DNA of 64,000 nt from Cytophagales bacterium (lineage in GTDB: Bacteria > Bacteroidota > Bacteroidia > Cytophagales > Cyclobacteriaceae), in assembly GCA_017303795.1 (NCBI GenBank), contig JAFLBR010000007.1, forward strand, positions 1 to 64,000, written 5' to 3'. The position numbers and the translations under genes are program-made. The notes beneath the pieces were generated by a model. It saw only the letters and a program-made list of their open reading frames with translations. It was not told the origin of the DNA and made no database searches. This document shows, one piece after another, positions 1-8,385 of the stretch (position 1 is its first letter; every line of letters begins with the position of its first letter).

Positions 1-1
1 A

Positions 2-598
2 AAAAAAGAATCAAGGATTAAAGTACTTTTCATATACTTTATCCTTGGTTTCATTCTTGTGATGAGGATACTTACAGTGAGGGGAGGAAACAATTTCTAT
101 TATAACATGCTTTATGTGATAAACAGTATTGGTTGGGGAATTTACTTTTATTCACTATTAGAAACTAAATTAAAAAAAGCTTTAGCAATCTGCGTTGTAT
201 CCGCTACAATCCTTTACTTCTTTAGCAATTTTTTTTTAGCATCGGAAAAAATATTTGATAGTCTGGGCTATGTGATTTCATCGACAGGCACCGTGCTACT
301 TATATTCATTTATTTTCATCAACTTCTTTCAAATATTAAAACAGATCCACTCTCAATTAATTTTGATTTTTGGCTGTCATGCTCTCAATTAATCTATAAT
401 CTTGGAGCTTTTGGAATATTCTTGACATTTAATTACTTCACTTCAAAAATTCTGAATACAGAGGATTACAATCAAGAAAACAGACAGATACTTGCATCTC
501 TCTGGGGTGTTCATAATGTTCTTTTATTTTTAGCGAGTTTGTTAGTTTGCGTGGGTGTGTTTTGGATCGTTTACAGGAAGAAGTCTACCTCAACTTAG
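2..598 (+). CDS. Multipass membrane protein, 5'-truncated by window edge (paralogue of next gene)
   Basis: No family recognised. The frame is open back to base 2, so the true start lies outside the window; the first in-window start-like codon (GTG at 59) is internal. The residues encoded by 2-58 align with residues 33-51 of the next protein, which confirms the extension. At least five hydrophobic helices are visible. Shared blocks with the neighbour include LGYVISSTG, IYFHQLL, FDFWLSCSQLIY, LGAFGIFLT and LWGVHNVLLFLA. A His in IYFHQ and a His in WGVHN are kept in both. The coding sequence is AT-rich compared with the kinase downstream. It ends directly before the next reading frame. From its position it may be part of a split membrane sensor for the kinase; that is inference. 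Confidence 0.75.
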   Translation, partial: KKESRIKVLFIYFILGFILVMRILTVRGGNNFYYNMLYVINSIGWGIYFYSLLETKLKKALAICVVSATILYFFSNFFLASEKIFDSLGYVISSTGTVLLIFIYFHQLLSNIKTDPLSINFDFWLSCSQLIYNLGAFGIFLTFNYFTSKILNTEDYNQENRQILASLWGVHNVLLFLASLLVCVGVFWIVYRKKSTST

Positions 599-625
599 TT
601 GAACTTTCATGCTGATCACGCTAAG

Positions 626-1315
626 ATGACATTCAGATTTTTAACATCTTTCCTGCTTGAACCGATTTCGTATTTACTATTGTTTGGCGCGCTGCTATTA
701 TGCCTAGTACGGATTAATCAAGAATTAAAATATAAAGTCCTTATTATTACTTTAGGTCTAATTTTTTTTGTTGTTGCTTACATAATTTTTGAAGACAGCG
801 ACCAGAATACCCATTTATATAGTCTGGTATATTTACTAACAGGAACCGGTTGGGGCTTGTACTTCCGGTTTCTGTTCCTTTCAAAAATTAAGAGAGTAAT
901 AGCCTTGATAACTGTGATCAGTAATGCAACCTACTTTTTAGTAGTTAACCATCTTCTTGCACCCCCACTTGTTTTTGATAGCCTGGGCTACGTAATCTCG
1001 TCTTCAGGAATTATTCTGTTGATTTTTATATATTTTCATCAACTATTAGCACATGTTAAAGTAGAATCGCTTTCATTGGATTTTGATTTTTGGCTTGTCA
1101 GCTCTCAATTAATTTATCACCTGGGTGCATTTGGAATTTTTTTGACCTATAATCACTTCACCACCCGGTATATCAATAAACCCTTTAATTCCGAAAATCA
1201 AGAATTACTTACCTACCTCTGGGGAGTTCATAATGTTCTCTTATTTTTAGCGGGCTTGTTAACCTGGGTGGGTGCGCTATGGATAGTTTATCGCAGGAAG
1301 TCTATATCATCGTAA
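626..1315 (+). CDS. Seven-helix membrane protein, tandem paralogue, overlapping a histidine kinase gene
   Basis: A 229-residue protein with about seven hydrophobic segments (roughly 9-29, 36-54, 62-80, 88-105, 115-137, 150-171, 195-216) and a basic tail YRRKS. The frame is open from TTG at 599, but ATG at 626 gives a better membrane-protein N-terminus and is preferred. It is clearly a tandem duplicate of the preceding gene, with high identity over the last five helices. Two His residues are conserved in both copies (IYFHQLL and WGVHNVL). Its last 37 bases overlap the kinase gene in another frame, implying translational coupling. The role is unknown; a membrane sensor subunit for the kinase is a reasonable guess. 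Confidence 0.75.
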   Translation: MTFRFLTSFLLEPISYLLLFGALLLCLVRINQELKYKVLIITLGLIFFVVAYIIFEDSDQNTHLYSLVYLLTGTGWGLYFRFLFLSKIKRVIALITVISNATYFLVVNHLLAPPLVFDSLGYVISSSGIILLIFIYFHQLLAHVKVESLSLDFDFWLVSSQLIYHLGAFGIFLTYNHFTTRYINKPFNSENQELLTYLWGVHNVLLFLAGLLTWVGALWIVYRRKSISS

Positions 1316-2052
1316 TCGGTTGCGCCTTCTTTTTGTTGGTGGCAACGGGTATTATATTCCTCGTGCTGATTTATCAGAAACGCCAGCTACGCTTTTTAAT
1401 GGACAAGCAGGAACTGGAAAGTCGCTATTCTGAAGAATTGTTGAAGACCCGCATCGAAACACAGGAGCAAACCTTAAACACAATCAGTCGCGAGATACAC
1501 GATAACATTGGCCAACTATTAAACAGCAGCAAAACGCTACTGGCCGCGCACCAACGCAAAGTCAACAACGCAGGGCCAGAATTTCAAAATGCCGAGGCAC
1601 AACTAAGCCAGGCCATACACGAATTGCGGGCACTTAGCCGCTCGCTCAATGGCGAATGGTTAGAGCGATTTAATTTCTATGAAAACCTGAATACGGAAAC
1701 AGCACGCATCAATGCTGTGGATGGCGTACAGGTAAAACTCGACCTGCCCACATCTATCTCCATGGTAAAGGAGCGACAATTAGTATTATATCGTATGGTG
1801 CAGGAAGCATTTCAAAACTCATTGAAGCATAGTGGCGGTAATGTTATTCACATAACCGCCCGTCAAAATGATTCGCACATTGCCATTAGTATTGCCGATA
1901 ATGGAAAAGGATTTAATACAGCGGATCACATTCAGGGTTTTGGTATGAATAGCATAACACAACGCGCTAAATTAATGGGTGGAACAGCCCGCTGGGTTTC
2001 GGATAATACCGGCACGGGCGTGCATATTGAAGTGCCTTTAACTACAGGTTGA
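1279..2052 (+). CDS. Sensor histidine kinase, HisKA_3/NarL-type, with no sensor domain of its own
   Basis: A 257-residue membrane-anchored kinase. One helix (about 9-32) is followed by a coiled linker, then the HisKA_3 phosphoacceptor motif REIHDNIGQ with His74. The C-terminal HATPase has an N-box (VQEAFQNSLKHSGG), a G1 box (ADNGKGF) and a G2 box (GFGMNSI). There is no periplasmic or PAS domain, so input probably comes from another protein. The ATG at 1279 lies inside the preceding membrane-protein gene. The response regulator gene follows after 24 bases, so the two almost certainly form a cognate pair. Confidence 0.93.
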   Translation: MDSLSQEVYIIVIGCAFFLLVATGIIFLVLIYQKRQLRFLMDKQELESRYSEELLKTRIETQEQTLNTISREIHDNIGQLLNSSKTLLAAHQRKVNNAGPEFQNAEAQLSQAIHELRALSRSLNGEWLERFNFYENLNTETARINAVDGVQVKLDLPTSISMVKERQLVLYRMVQEAFQNSLKHSGGNVIHITARQNDSHIAISIADNGKGFNTADHIQGFGMNSITQRAKLMGGTARWVSDNTGTGVHIEVPLTTG

Positions 2053-2076
2053 TTTAAAAAAATAAACTATTGACAC

Positions 2077-2712
2077 ATGAAAATTAATATCGGGTTGGTA
2101 GATGATCATGTGTTATTCAGTAAGTCGCTGGCTACTTTGTTGCACACCTTCGATGGATTTGAGGTAGTAGTAGATGCACGCAATGGTATCGAGTTGCTGG
2201 AGAAATGCCGTAGTCTTAAACCGTTACCGGATATAATGTTGATTGATGTGGAGATGCCGGTGATGAATGGTCCGCAAACGGCTAAAGCACTCCGGGAAAA
2301 ATATCCAGAGATGAGATTAGTTGCCCTTTCGATGAACGATAACGATGGCAGCGTAATTAATATGGTGCGCGCAGGCTGCTGCTCTTATCTATTAAAAGAT
2401 AGTTCGCCCGAGATTTTAGAACAGGCATTGCGCGAGGTGTATATAAACAGTTATTATAATTCTGAGATCCATAATAACTCGTTGGGCAAACTGTTGATTA
2501 CCTATCAGCATGCGACACCACTCAGTGATTCGGAGATTGAATTTTTGAAATTAGCCGGCAGTGAATTATCGTATCGGGAAATTGCCAACGTCATGAGCTT
2601 AAGCGAGCGCACCATTGATGGCTATCGCTCCAGCTTGTTCGATAAACTGAAGGTTCAATCACGTACGGGTATGGTGCTGGAGGCTATGCGCAGAGGGTTG
2701 ATAAAATTGTAG
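2077..2712 (+). CDS. Response regulator, NarL/LuxR family
   Basis: A 211-residue two-domain regulator. The receiver domain (about 1-120) has the acidic pair D9/D10, the phosphoacceptor D57 in LIDVEMPVMNG and the switch Lys in LLKDSSPE. The C-terminal LuxR-type helix-turn-helix (about 148-211) carries SYREIANVMSLSERTIDGYR. It is encoded 24 bases after the kinase gene and should be its partner. The DNA target is unknown. Confidence 0.95.
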   Translation: MKINIGLVDDHVLFSKSLATLLHTFDGFEVVVDARNGIELLEKCRSLKPLPDIMLIDVEMPVMNGPQTAKALREKYPEMRLVALSMNDNDGSVINMVRAGCCSYLLKDSSPEILEQALREVYINSYYNSEIHNNSLGKLLITYQHATPLSDSEIEFLKLAGSELSYREIANVMSLSERTIDGYRSSLFDKLKVQSRTGMVLEAMRRGLIKL

Positions 2713-2757
2713 TTGGGTATTGGGATTGGGCATTGGGATTAGGGGAGATTCATCTTC
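2713..2757. repeat. Short G-rich word repeat in intergenic spacer
   Basis: Directly after the regulator stop, the spacer is built of slightly varied copies of a TTGGGAT/TTGGGTAT/TTGGGCAT word. It is followed at 2758-2808 by another low-complexity stretch of CATCTAACAGC-like words. No open frame is seen. It resembles other word-built spacers in this window (15194-15254, 52305-52394). Confidence 0.5.
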
Positions 2758-2813
2758 AAACTTCTAATATCCAGCATCTAACAGCTGCTTCCGGCATCTG
2801 TCATCCAAACTTG

Positions 2814-2821
2814 TATCTTTG
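2814..2821 (+). promoter_or_regulatory. Promoter -7 box for hpt (TATCTTTG)
   Basis: TATCTTTG matches the Bacteroidota -7 consensus TANNTTTG and is followed by GCAGCCCTTA. The same 17-base string occurs at the aspartokinase promoter (23403). No clear -33 TTTG at the usual spacing. The predicted leader to ATG 2840 is about 13 bases. Confidence 0.65.
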
Positions 2822-2839
2822 CAGCCCTTATTCTGTTTT

Positions 2840-3397
2840 ATGAAGGTACAAGACCTTGATTTTAAAAAGTTTATCACCGCTGCAGCTATCACCGAAAAGG
2901 TGCATGCATTGGCCAACCAGATCAATCACGATTATAAAGATAAAACACCCGTGTTTCTTCCTATCCTTAACGGATCGTTCATGTTTGCAGCCGATCTGTT
3001 AAAAGAAGTGAAAGTTTCGTGCCGGGTGTCGTTTGTAAAAACCTCATCTTATTCGGGCACATCCAGCACCGGGCAACTTAAAACCCTTATCGGCCACGAT
3101 GAAAGTCTGTTTAATCAACACATTATAATAGTGGAAGACATAGTGGACACCGGCCTTACACTCGAAAAAATAATTGAAGAACTGCGCGACCTCGGAGCCA
3201 AATCGGTAGAGGCCATTACATTGTTACGAAAAAAACCTGCCCGCGAAAAAAAGGTAGACGTGAAGTATGTGGGTTTTGATCTGGAAGATGAATTTGTGTT
3301 AGGCTATGGTTTAGATTACGATGGCCTGGGCCGTAACTACAAAGACCTGTACAAACTTGCCGAAAATGCTGCCGCTAACCCTGAAAAATTAGGTTAG
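2840..3397 (+). CDS. hpt: Hypoxanthine phosphoribosyltransferase
   Basis: A 185-residue purine-salvage enzyme that transfers phosphoribose from PRPP to hypoxanthine or guanine. The PRPP-binding motif IIIVEDIVDTGLT is at about residues 101-113, and the family length is normal. The frame opens at TTG 2819, but that TTG is part of the -7 box, so ATG at 2840 (MKVQDLDF) is the start. It sits upstream of adk, a second nucleotide-metabolism gene, 57 bases away. Confidence 0.93.
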   Translation: MKVQDLDFKKFITAAAITEKVHALANQINHDYKDKTPVFLPILNGSFMFAADLLKEVKVSCRVSFVKTSSYSGTSSTGQLKTLIGHDESLFNQHIIIVEDIVDTGLTLEKIIEELRDLGAKSVEAITLLRKKPAREKKVDVKYVGFDLEDEFVLGYGLDYDGLGRNYKDLYKLAENAAANPEKLG

Positions 3398-3454
3398 CGA
3401 ATTGCAAAACAGGTACTTATCTTGCGATCCTTTTTTACCTAACTACTAACCGGC

Positions 3455-4024
3455 ATGATTAACCTTGTTCTCTTTGGCCCACCTGGGGCTGGCAAAGGCA
3501 CACAAAGTGAAAAACTGATTCAGAAGTATGGCTTCGTGCACATCAGCACAGGCGATTTGTTTCGGTGGCATACCAAAAACGATACCCCGTTAGGTAAACG
3601 GGTAAAAGAAATTATGAACAGCGGAGCATTGGTGCCCGATGAAATTACCATTGCCATGCTCAAAGAAGAGCTGGATAAAAATCCGCAGGCAAAAGGTTTT
3701 TTGTTTGATGGGTTTCCGCGCACCGTACCACAAGCCGAAGCTTTAGATACGTTTATGAAAACCAATGGCTCGGCCATTCATCATGTTATAGCATTAGATG
3801 TTACCGAAGCCGAAGTACGCTCGCGCATTGCTAAACGCAGAACCATAGAAAACCGGGCCGATGATGAAGAAGAAAAACTGAACAAACGCATCACCGAATA
3901 CTTCACCAAAACCATTCATGTGTTACCACACTACGATAAGCAAAGTCGATTGAAGACCGTACAAGGTATTGGTGAAATCGATGCCATCTTCAAAAACGTT
4001 TGTGCCATTATCGATAAAAAATAA
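3455..4024 (+). CDS. adk: Adenylate kinase (short-LID form)
   Basis: A 189-residue enzyme that interconverts ATP + AMP and 2 ADP. P-loop GPPGAGKGT at 8-16, AMP-binding HISTGDLFRW, and FLFDGFPRTVPQAEAL with the conserved Arg. The LID region (RIAKRRTIENRADDEEE) is short and has no Cys4 zinc site, so this is the short variant. The gene lies between hpt and obg. A TATCTTG at 3418-3424 could be a weak -7 element. Confidence 0.95.
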   Translation: MINLVLFGPPGAGKGTQSEKLIQKYGFVHISTGDLFRWHTKNDTPLGKRVKEIMNSGALVPDEITIAMLKEELDKNPQAKGFLFDGFPRTVPQAEALDTFMKTNGSAIHHVIALDVTEAEVRSRIAKRRTIENRADDEEEKLNKRITEYFTKTIHVLPHYDKQSRLKTVQGIGEIDAIFKNVCAIIDKK

Positions 4025-4035
4025 ATCAACTTAAA

Positions 4036-4067
4036 CCGGTTTCCAGTTACCGGTAACTGGAAACCGG
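4036..4067. repeat. 32-bp perfect palindrome between adk and obg
   Basis: Two 16-base arms (CCGGTTTCCAGTTACC and its exact complement) meet with no loop. There is no T-tract, so it is not a standard intrinsic terminator. It ends 8 bases before the obg start codon. The words CCGG, CAGTT and AACTG recur inside and just after it. Confidence 0.9.
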
Positions 4068-4075
4068 CAACTGAT

Positions 4076-5065
4076 ATGTCTTCACCCAACTTCATCGACT
4101 ATGTAAAGTTCAATGCACGCTCCGGCAATGGCGGGGCAGGTTGTTTGCATTTTCATAGGGAAAAATTTGTTGAAAAGGGTGGCCCCGATGGTGGTGATGG
4201 TGGTCGCGGTGGACATGTTATTTTGCGCGGCAATGCCCAGCTATGGACGTTACTCCATTTAAAATACAGAAAGCACATTCATGCCGAAAACGGTAAACCC
4301 GGTGAAGCCCAGAACTGCACCGGCTCTTTTGGTAAAGATGAAATTATTGAAGTGCCGCTGGGCACCGTGGCACTTAGTGCCGATAGCAATGAAGTGTTGT
4401 GCGAAATAAGTGAAGACGGCCAGGAAATTATTTTGTTGCCCGGAGGGCGTGGTGGTAAAGGCAACTCTTTTTTTGCAACCTCCACCAATCAGGCACCTCA
4501 ACATGCACAACCGGGCGAAGCCGGCAAAGAAGAATGGGTTGTACTGGAATTGAAACTACTGGCCGATGTAGGTCTGGTGGGTTTTCCCAATGCAGGTAAA
4601 TCTACTTTGCTCTCGGTTGTTTCAGCCGCTAAACCTAAAATTGCCGACTATGCTTTTACAACGCTTACACCAAATCTGGGTGTAGTGAAGTATCGCGATG
4701 ATCGCTCGTTTGTAATGGCCGATATACCCGGTATTATTGAAGGTGCCGCAGAAGGCCGCGGTTTGGGTATCCGGTTTCTTAAACATATTGAACGTAACTC
4801 GTTGTTGTTATTTCTTATTCCGGCCGATGCTAAAAACATTGCCGATGAATATGAGATTCTGATAAACGAATTGCGGAAGTACAATCCCGAGCTACTCGAT
4901 AAGAAAAGAATTCTGGCTATTTCCAAAAGCGATATGCTGGATGACGAACTGAAAACCGAACTTAAAAAAGAAGTACCAACCGAGCTGCCGTCTGTTTTTA
5001 TTTCATCTGTTACCAATCAAGGCATTACCGAACTGAAAGATTTGATCTGGCGAACATTGCATTAG
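4076..5065 (+). CDS. obg: Ribosome-associated GTPase Obg/CgtA
   Basis: A 329-residue GTPase of large ribosomal subunit assembly and stress control. The Gly-rich Obg fold spans 1-158 ([20 protein letters not shown]). The G domain has P-loop GFPNAGKST at 169-177, switch motifs TTLTPN and [16 protein letters not shown], and SKSDMLDD in place of NKxD. There is no C-terminal OCT domain, which is common outside Firmicutes. Its end overlaps the opposing higA by 4 bases. Confidence 0.95.
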   Translation: MSSPNFIDYVKFNARSGNGGAGCLHFHREKFVEKGGPDGGDGGRGGHVILRGNAQLWTLLHLKYRKHIHAENGKPGEAQNCTGSFGKDEIIEVPLGTVALSADSNEVLCEISEDGQEIILLPGGRGGKGNSFFATSTNQAPQHAQPGEAGKEEWVVLELKLLADVGLVGFPNAGKSTLLSVVSAAKPKIADYAFTTLTPNLGVVKYRDDRSFVMADIPGIIEGAAEGRGLGIRFLKHIERNSLLLFLIPADAKNIADEYEILINELRKYNPELLDKKRILAISKSDMLDDELKTELKKEVPTELPSVFISSVTNQGITELKDLIWRTLH

Positions 5066-5427
5066 GCCATGAGAATTTCATAGGGAATGCCCAGACCTTC
5101 ATGAAGTGATTTGATAACCTTTTTGGAAAGTTCACGCCTTCCGCTCAAAAAAGAAGACACAAGGGCTTTGCTTCCATTAAAATATTTTACCAAATCTTTC
5201 TGATTAAGTCCTTTTTCCTCCATGATGTACTGAATCGCTTTTACTGGATCCGGAGCCTCAATCTTATAATGAACATTTTCATAAGACTCAACCAATGTTG
5301 AAACCAAATCTAGTTCATCAAATTCGTCAGAGCCTTCTTTAGGGTTAAGGATGATGAGTTCATCTATCCGTTTCATCGCAAGACGATAATCTTTTTCGGT
5401 ACGAATGGGTTTGATTTTCATTTTCAT
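5062..5427 (-). CDS. higA: HigA-type antitoxin (XRE helix-turn-helix)
   Basis: A 121-residue antitoxin. The N-terminal half is charged and probably binds toxin. The C-terminal helix-turn-helix (about 65-118) contains [31 protein letters not shown]. The start ATG overlaps the toxin stop as ATGA, so the two are translationally coupled. A second Met at codon 3 is an alternative start. It should neutralise the upstream toxin and repress the operon through the 5736-5760 inverted repeat. Confidence 0.88.
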   Translation of the reverse strand: MKMKIKPIRTEKDYRLAMKRIDELIILNPKEGSDEFDELDLVSTLVESYENVHYKIEAPDPVKAIQYIMEEKGLNQKDLVKYFNGSKALVSSFLSGRRELSKKVIKSLHEGLGIPYEILMA

Positions 5428-5717
5428 ATAGTTGCTGCATCAATTTTATCATACTGAGCATGAGTACCTACAAATCGAATGAAGATTTTACGATACTTGA
5501 ACATAGTAAACACGATAATCCTATACTTATTCCCTTTAATATTAAAAACGAGTCTATTATTCCCAAGAATGCTGACAGAGGCAAAGTCACGCTTTACTTC
5601 GTTTGAATCGCTCCAATCTGCCTTTTCCACAATCTTGTACCAAGTCTTTAGTGGCACCTCTGCATCAGCATGATGCTCCCAAAAAGATCGTAAAGTACTT
5701 TTCGCTATTACTCGCAT
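5424..5717 (-). CDS. higB: HigB-type mRNA interferase toxin
   Basis: A 97-residue protein of the HigB (PF09907) type, a RelE-fold ribosome-dependent mRNA endonuclease. It carries the family signature LVFNIKGNKYRIIVFTMFKYRKIFIRFVGTHAQYD, seen in pieces through the C-terminal half. The frame is open to 5738, but that start falls in the promoter/operator; ATG at 5717 (MRVIAKSTLRSFWEHH) gives the normal family N-terminus. Toxin precedes antitoxin, as is usual for higBA. Confidence 0.88.
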   Translation of the reverse strand: MRVIAKSTLRSFWEHHADAEVPLKTWYKIVEKADWSDSNEVKRDFASVSILGNNRLVFNIKGNKYRIIVFTMFKYRKIFIRFVGTHAQYDKIDAATI

Positions 5718-5725
5718 TAGCAATG

Positions 5726-5760
5726 CAAATATATGCAAAGTTTACAAAATGTAAACTTTG
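5726..5760 (-). promoter_or_regulatory. higBA promoter and operator
   Basis: On the minus strand TATATTTG (5726-5733) fits the -7 consensus. Directly upstream is a perfect inverted repeat with 10-base arms CAAAGTTTAC and GTAAACTTTG (5736-5745, 5751-5760) and a 5-base spacer. Its place upstream of the -7 box fits an autorepression operator for HigA. The leader to ATG 5717 would be only a few bases. Confidence 0.7.
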
Positions 5761-5790
5761 TGGTGCGACATCTTGTCAACATGCTACGTA

Positions 5791-5807
5791 TTGGCAAAAT
5801 TCTTGTC
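5791..5807 (+). promoter_or_regulatory. -24/-12 (sigma-54-like) promoter motif upstream of grpE
   Basis: TTGGCAAAATTCTTGTC resembles the sigma-54 consensus (TGGCAC, five bases, TTGCA) with correct GG to TT(G) spacing. It matches 13 of 17 positions with the motif before dnaK at 21355. No vegetative TANNTTTG box is present. The start site would be near 5817, about 18 bases before ATG. Confidence 0.5.
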
Positions 5808-5834
5808 ATTTTTGCTGCGCATTAAAGTGAACCA

Positions 5835-6395
5835 ATGGAAAATCATACTCAACCCGAGCAGGAACTCGAAAAACACGATGAATTGAACACTGAAATCCCG
5901 AAAGGGCAGTCAGAAGAAACCACTGAAGCTCCTGCCAAAGAAGAAATTGATCCGCTAAAAAAATTGCAGGACGAATTGGCAGAAGCCAAAGACAAATATG
6001 TGCGCCTCTATGCCGAGTTTGATAACTACAGACGCAGATCGGCCAAAGAGAAACTGGAAATGATTCAATCGGCCAATGAGCAGCTGTTAAAAGCATTGCT
6101 GCCAGTATCCGATGATTTCGAGCGCGCTGAAAAATCGTATAAAGATCGCACCGATAAAGAGGCCGAAGGTTTTGTGCTGATCCAAAACAAGTTTAAGAAA
6201 ACCCTGGAGCAGTACAACGTAAAACCAATGGACACAGTAGTCGGTTCTGTTTTCGATGCCGATTTGCACGAAGCCATCACGCAAGTGCCCGCACCAGAAG
6301 AAAAATTAAAAGGAAAAATTATTGATACCGTTGAAAAGGGTTACCTGCTTAACGATAAAGTAATCCGCTTCGCAAAAGTTGTTGTCGGAAGTTAA
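5835..6395 (+). CDS. grpE: GrpE, DnaK nucleotide-exchange factor
   Basis: A 186-residue co-chaperone that releases ADP from DnaK. An acidic disordered N-terminus (1-45) precedes the long coiled coil (LQDELAEAKDKYVRLYAEFDNYRRRSAKEK) and a C-terminal beta domain with VGSVFDADLHEAI. dnaJ follows 82 bases downstream. The spacer between them holds GGCTG/CAGCC words that can pair, at 6398-6440. dnaK is 15 kb away but shares the promoter motif. Confidence 0.96.
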   Translation: MENHTQPEQELEKHDELNTEIPKGQSEETTEAPAKEEIDPLKKLQDELAEAKDKYVRLYAEFDNYRRRSAKEKLEMIQSANEQLLKALLPVSDDFERAEKSYKDRTDKEAEGFVLIQNKFKKTLEQYNVKPMDTVVGSVFDADLHEAITQVPAPEEKLKGKIIDTVEKGYLLNDKVIRFAKVVVGS

Positions 6396-6477
6396 TTGGC
6401 TGCAAGCTTCAGGCATTAAGCCACAGGCTGTTCTCAGCCATACACACCTTTAAAGCCACTCATTAAAAGAAATACAC

Positions 6478-7593
6478 GTGAGCACAAAAAGAGATTATTA
6501 CGAAATACTAGGTGTAACCAAGAATGCTACACAGGAAGAAATTAAAAAAGCTTACCGCAAAGTAGCCATTCAGTTTCACCCCGATAAAAATCAAGGCGAC
6601 AAAGAAGCTGAAGAAAAATTTAAAGAAGCAGCCGAAGCTTATGAAGTGTTGAGCGATACTGAAAAACGTTCGCAATACGATCGCTTCGGGCATCAGCGGC
6701 CAGGTGCGGGTGGTTTCCGTGGGCAAGACATGAACATGGATGATATCTTCAGTCAGTTCGGAGATATTTTTGGTGGCGGCAGCCCGTTCGATAGTTTTTT
6801 TGGTGGTGGTGGTGGGCGCACGCGTCAGCGCAAAGGCTCTAACCTGCGTATTAAACTCAAACTTTCGTTAGAAGAAATTGCCAACGGTGTTGAGAAGAAG
6901 ATAAAAGTAAATCGCCTGGTGCGGGCCGAAGGCGTAACATTTAAAAACTGTACTACCTGCGGAGGTTCGGGCCAGGTTCGTAAAGTAGTTAACACCATGC
7001 TGGGGCAAATGGTATCAACCAATGCCTGCCCGGCATGTAACGGTGCCGGCCAACTTATTGACAAACGCCCCCCCGGAGTGGACAGCTCAGGATTGGTTTC
7101 GAAAGAAGATATACTATCGGTAAAAATTCCTGCCGGTGTTAGCGAAGGCATGCAATTGTCCATGTCGGGCAAAGGAAACGAAGCACCCGGTGGTGGCATT
7201 CCTGGCGACTTATTAATTCTGATTGAAGAATCGGAAGACAAAGAACTGAAGCGTAACGGTAACGACCTGATCTACGATTTGCACATCAGTTTTATCGATG
7301 CCGCGTTGGGCACTTCCGTAGATGTTCCTTCCATTGGCGGAAAAGCACGCATAAAAATAGAACCGGGTACTCAAAGCGGAAAAATTTTACGCTTGCGCGG
7401 AAAAGGTTTGAAAGATATTAATGGCTATAGCTCGGGCGATCAGCTGATCTATATTAATGTGTGGACACCCAAAAAACTTACCTCCGAAGAAAAAGCAAAG
7501 CTGGAGGCCCTGCGCAGTTCACCAAACTTTCAGCCCCACCCCGATAGTACCGATAAAGGCTTCTTCGACCGTATGAAGGAGTATTTCGGATAA
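6478..7593 (+). CDS. dnaJ: DnaJ (Hsp40) with a single zinc centre
   Basis: A 371-residue DnaK co-chaperone, GTG start. J domain 1-70 with HPD at 34-36, then a Gly/Phe-rich stretch (75-115), then the Cys region, then the C-terminal substrate-binding domains. Only two CxxCxGxG motifs are present (CTTCGGSG 158-165 and CPACNGAG 184-191). The first and fourth repeats of standard DnaJ, which form zinc centre I, are absent. The protein is otherwise full length. A hairpin with 7-base arms at 7613-7632 follows the stop but has no downstream T-tract. Confidence 0.95.
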   Translation: MSTKRDYYEILGVTKNATQEEIKKAYRKVAIQFHPDKNQGDKEAEEKFKEAAEAYEVLSDTEKRSQYDRFGHQRPGAGGFRGQDMNMDDIFSQFGDIFGGGSPFDSFFGGGGGRTRQRKGSNLRIKLKLSLEEIANGVEKKIKVNRLVRAEGVTFKNCTTCGGSGQVRKVVNTMLGQMVSTNACPACNGAGQLIDKRPPGVDSSGLVSKEDILSVKIPAGVSEGMQLSMSGKGNEAPGGGIPGDLLILIEESEDKELKRNGNDLIYDLHISFIDAALGTSVDVPSIGGKARIKIEPGTQSGKILRLRGKGLKDINGYSSGDQLIYINVWTPKKLTSEEKAKLEALRSSPNFQPHPDSTDKGFFDRMKEYFG

Positions 7594-7728
7594 CGAAAAA
7601 TCTCACACAAAAGGCAAAATTTATTTTTTGCCCACAAAAAGTACATATATGCGAAAGAATTTTCCTTTGAAGAAAAAACGTCTATCAAACAATTTATCTT
7701 CATCTAAACAAATTAAACTTTCAAGCTT

Positions 7729-8367
7729 ATGAAAACTAAACTTTTTGTGATAATTATTTCGATAGGAATATTTTTATTAGGCTGTGTTGATACAAACATA
7801 TCCGAACAAGAAAAGGTTGATCTATTAACTAATGAGATCGTAAGTGACGCAAAGTTTCAAGAATTCTTCAAAAGTTCGCAAGTTTTTTTTAGCAATAAAG
7901 GCAATCTTTCGATTGATTTGGATACTTACAGAGCTAAGATAAGTTCGATTTCTTCTAGTGAAGTGGATATTGTTGTATCGCAATCCTTCAATCATTCTAA
8001 AGAAATCTTGGATGAACTAAGAAAAATAGATTTATTCTCAATTTATTTTAAACAAAAGTATTCAAGAATTTACGAGCTAAGTACGGAGAATCAACAGTTA
8101 GTTTTAACGAATGCCCTTGAACGATTAAACGATTCAATTCCTTCGAATAATTCTGCTTCAAGGACGGCAGACCAATGCTCCGACCAAATGTCTGCAGATA
8201 AACAAACATGTTTTGAAGCCTCAATGGTTGCAGGGGCTGTTTGTGGATTATTGACACCAACCCTTGGAGGTGCCGCAGTTTGTTACTTAGGGGTTATGGC
8301 CGCTGATATTGTTTGTCATAATGCGGCAGAGCGAGATTTTGCTATTTGCCGTAGGTTTGCACCTTAA
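7729..8367 (+). CDS. Lipoprotein with Cys-rich hydrophobic C-terminus, unknown function
   Basis: A 212-residue protein not recognised. A lipoprotein signal with lipobox LLGC (Cys19) directs it to the envelope. The middle (20-145) is polar and helical. The last ~65 residues hold six Cys and a Gly/Ala-rich hydrophobic core (MVAGAVCGLLTPTLGGAAVC), recalling C-terminal Cys-rich domains of some halocin C8-like peptides, but this is only a resemblance. The gene is AT-rich beside its neighbours. It is followed after 18 bases by a small membrane protein, probably in the same operon and ended by the 8696 terminator. Confidence 0.6.
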   Translation: MKTKLFVIIISIGIFLLGCVDTNISEQEKVDLLTNEIVSDAKFQEFFKSSQVFFSNKGNLSIDLDTYRAKISSISSSEVDIVVSQSFNHSKEILDELRKIDLFSIYFKQKYSRIYELSTENQQLVLTNALERLNDSIPSNNSASRTADQCSDQMSADKQTCFEASMVAGAVCGLLTPTLGGAAVCYLGVMAADIVCHNAAERDFAICRRFAP

Positions 8368-8385
8368 TCCTAACCGTAAAATCTT

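Noticed and set aside
59-598. GTG at 59 as the start of the first gene
   Set aside because: The frame is open to base 2 and the upstream residues align with the paralogue at 626-1315, so the gene starts outside the window.
6825-7241. Minus-strand open frame of 138 residues
   Set aside because: Shadow of dnaJ, which has full domain support.
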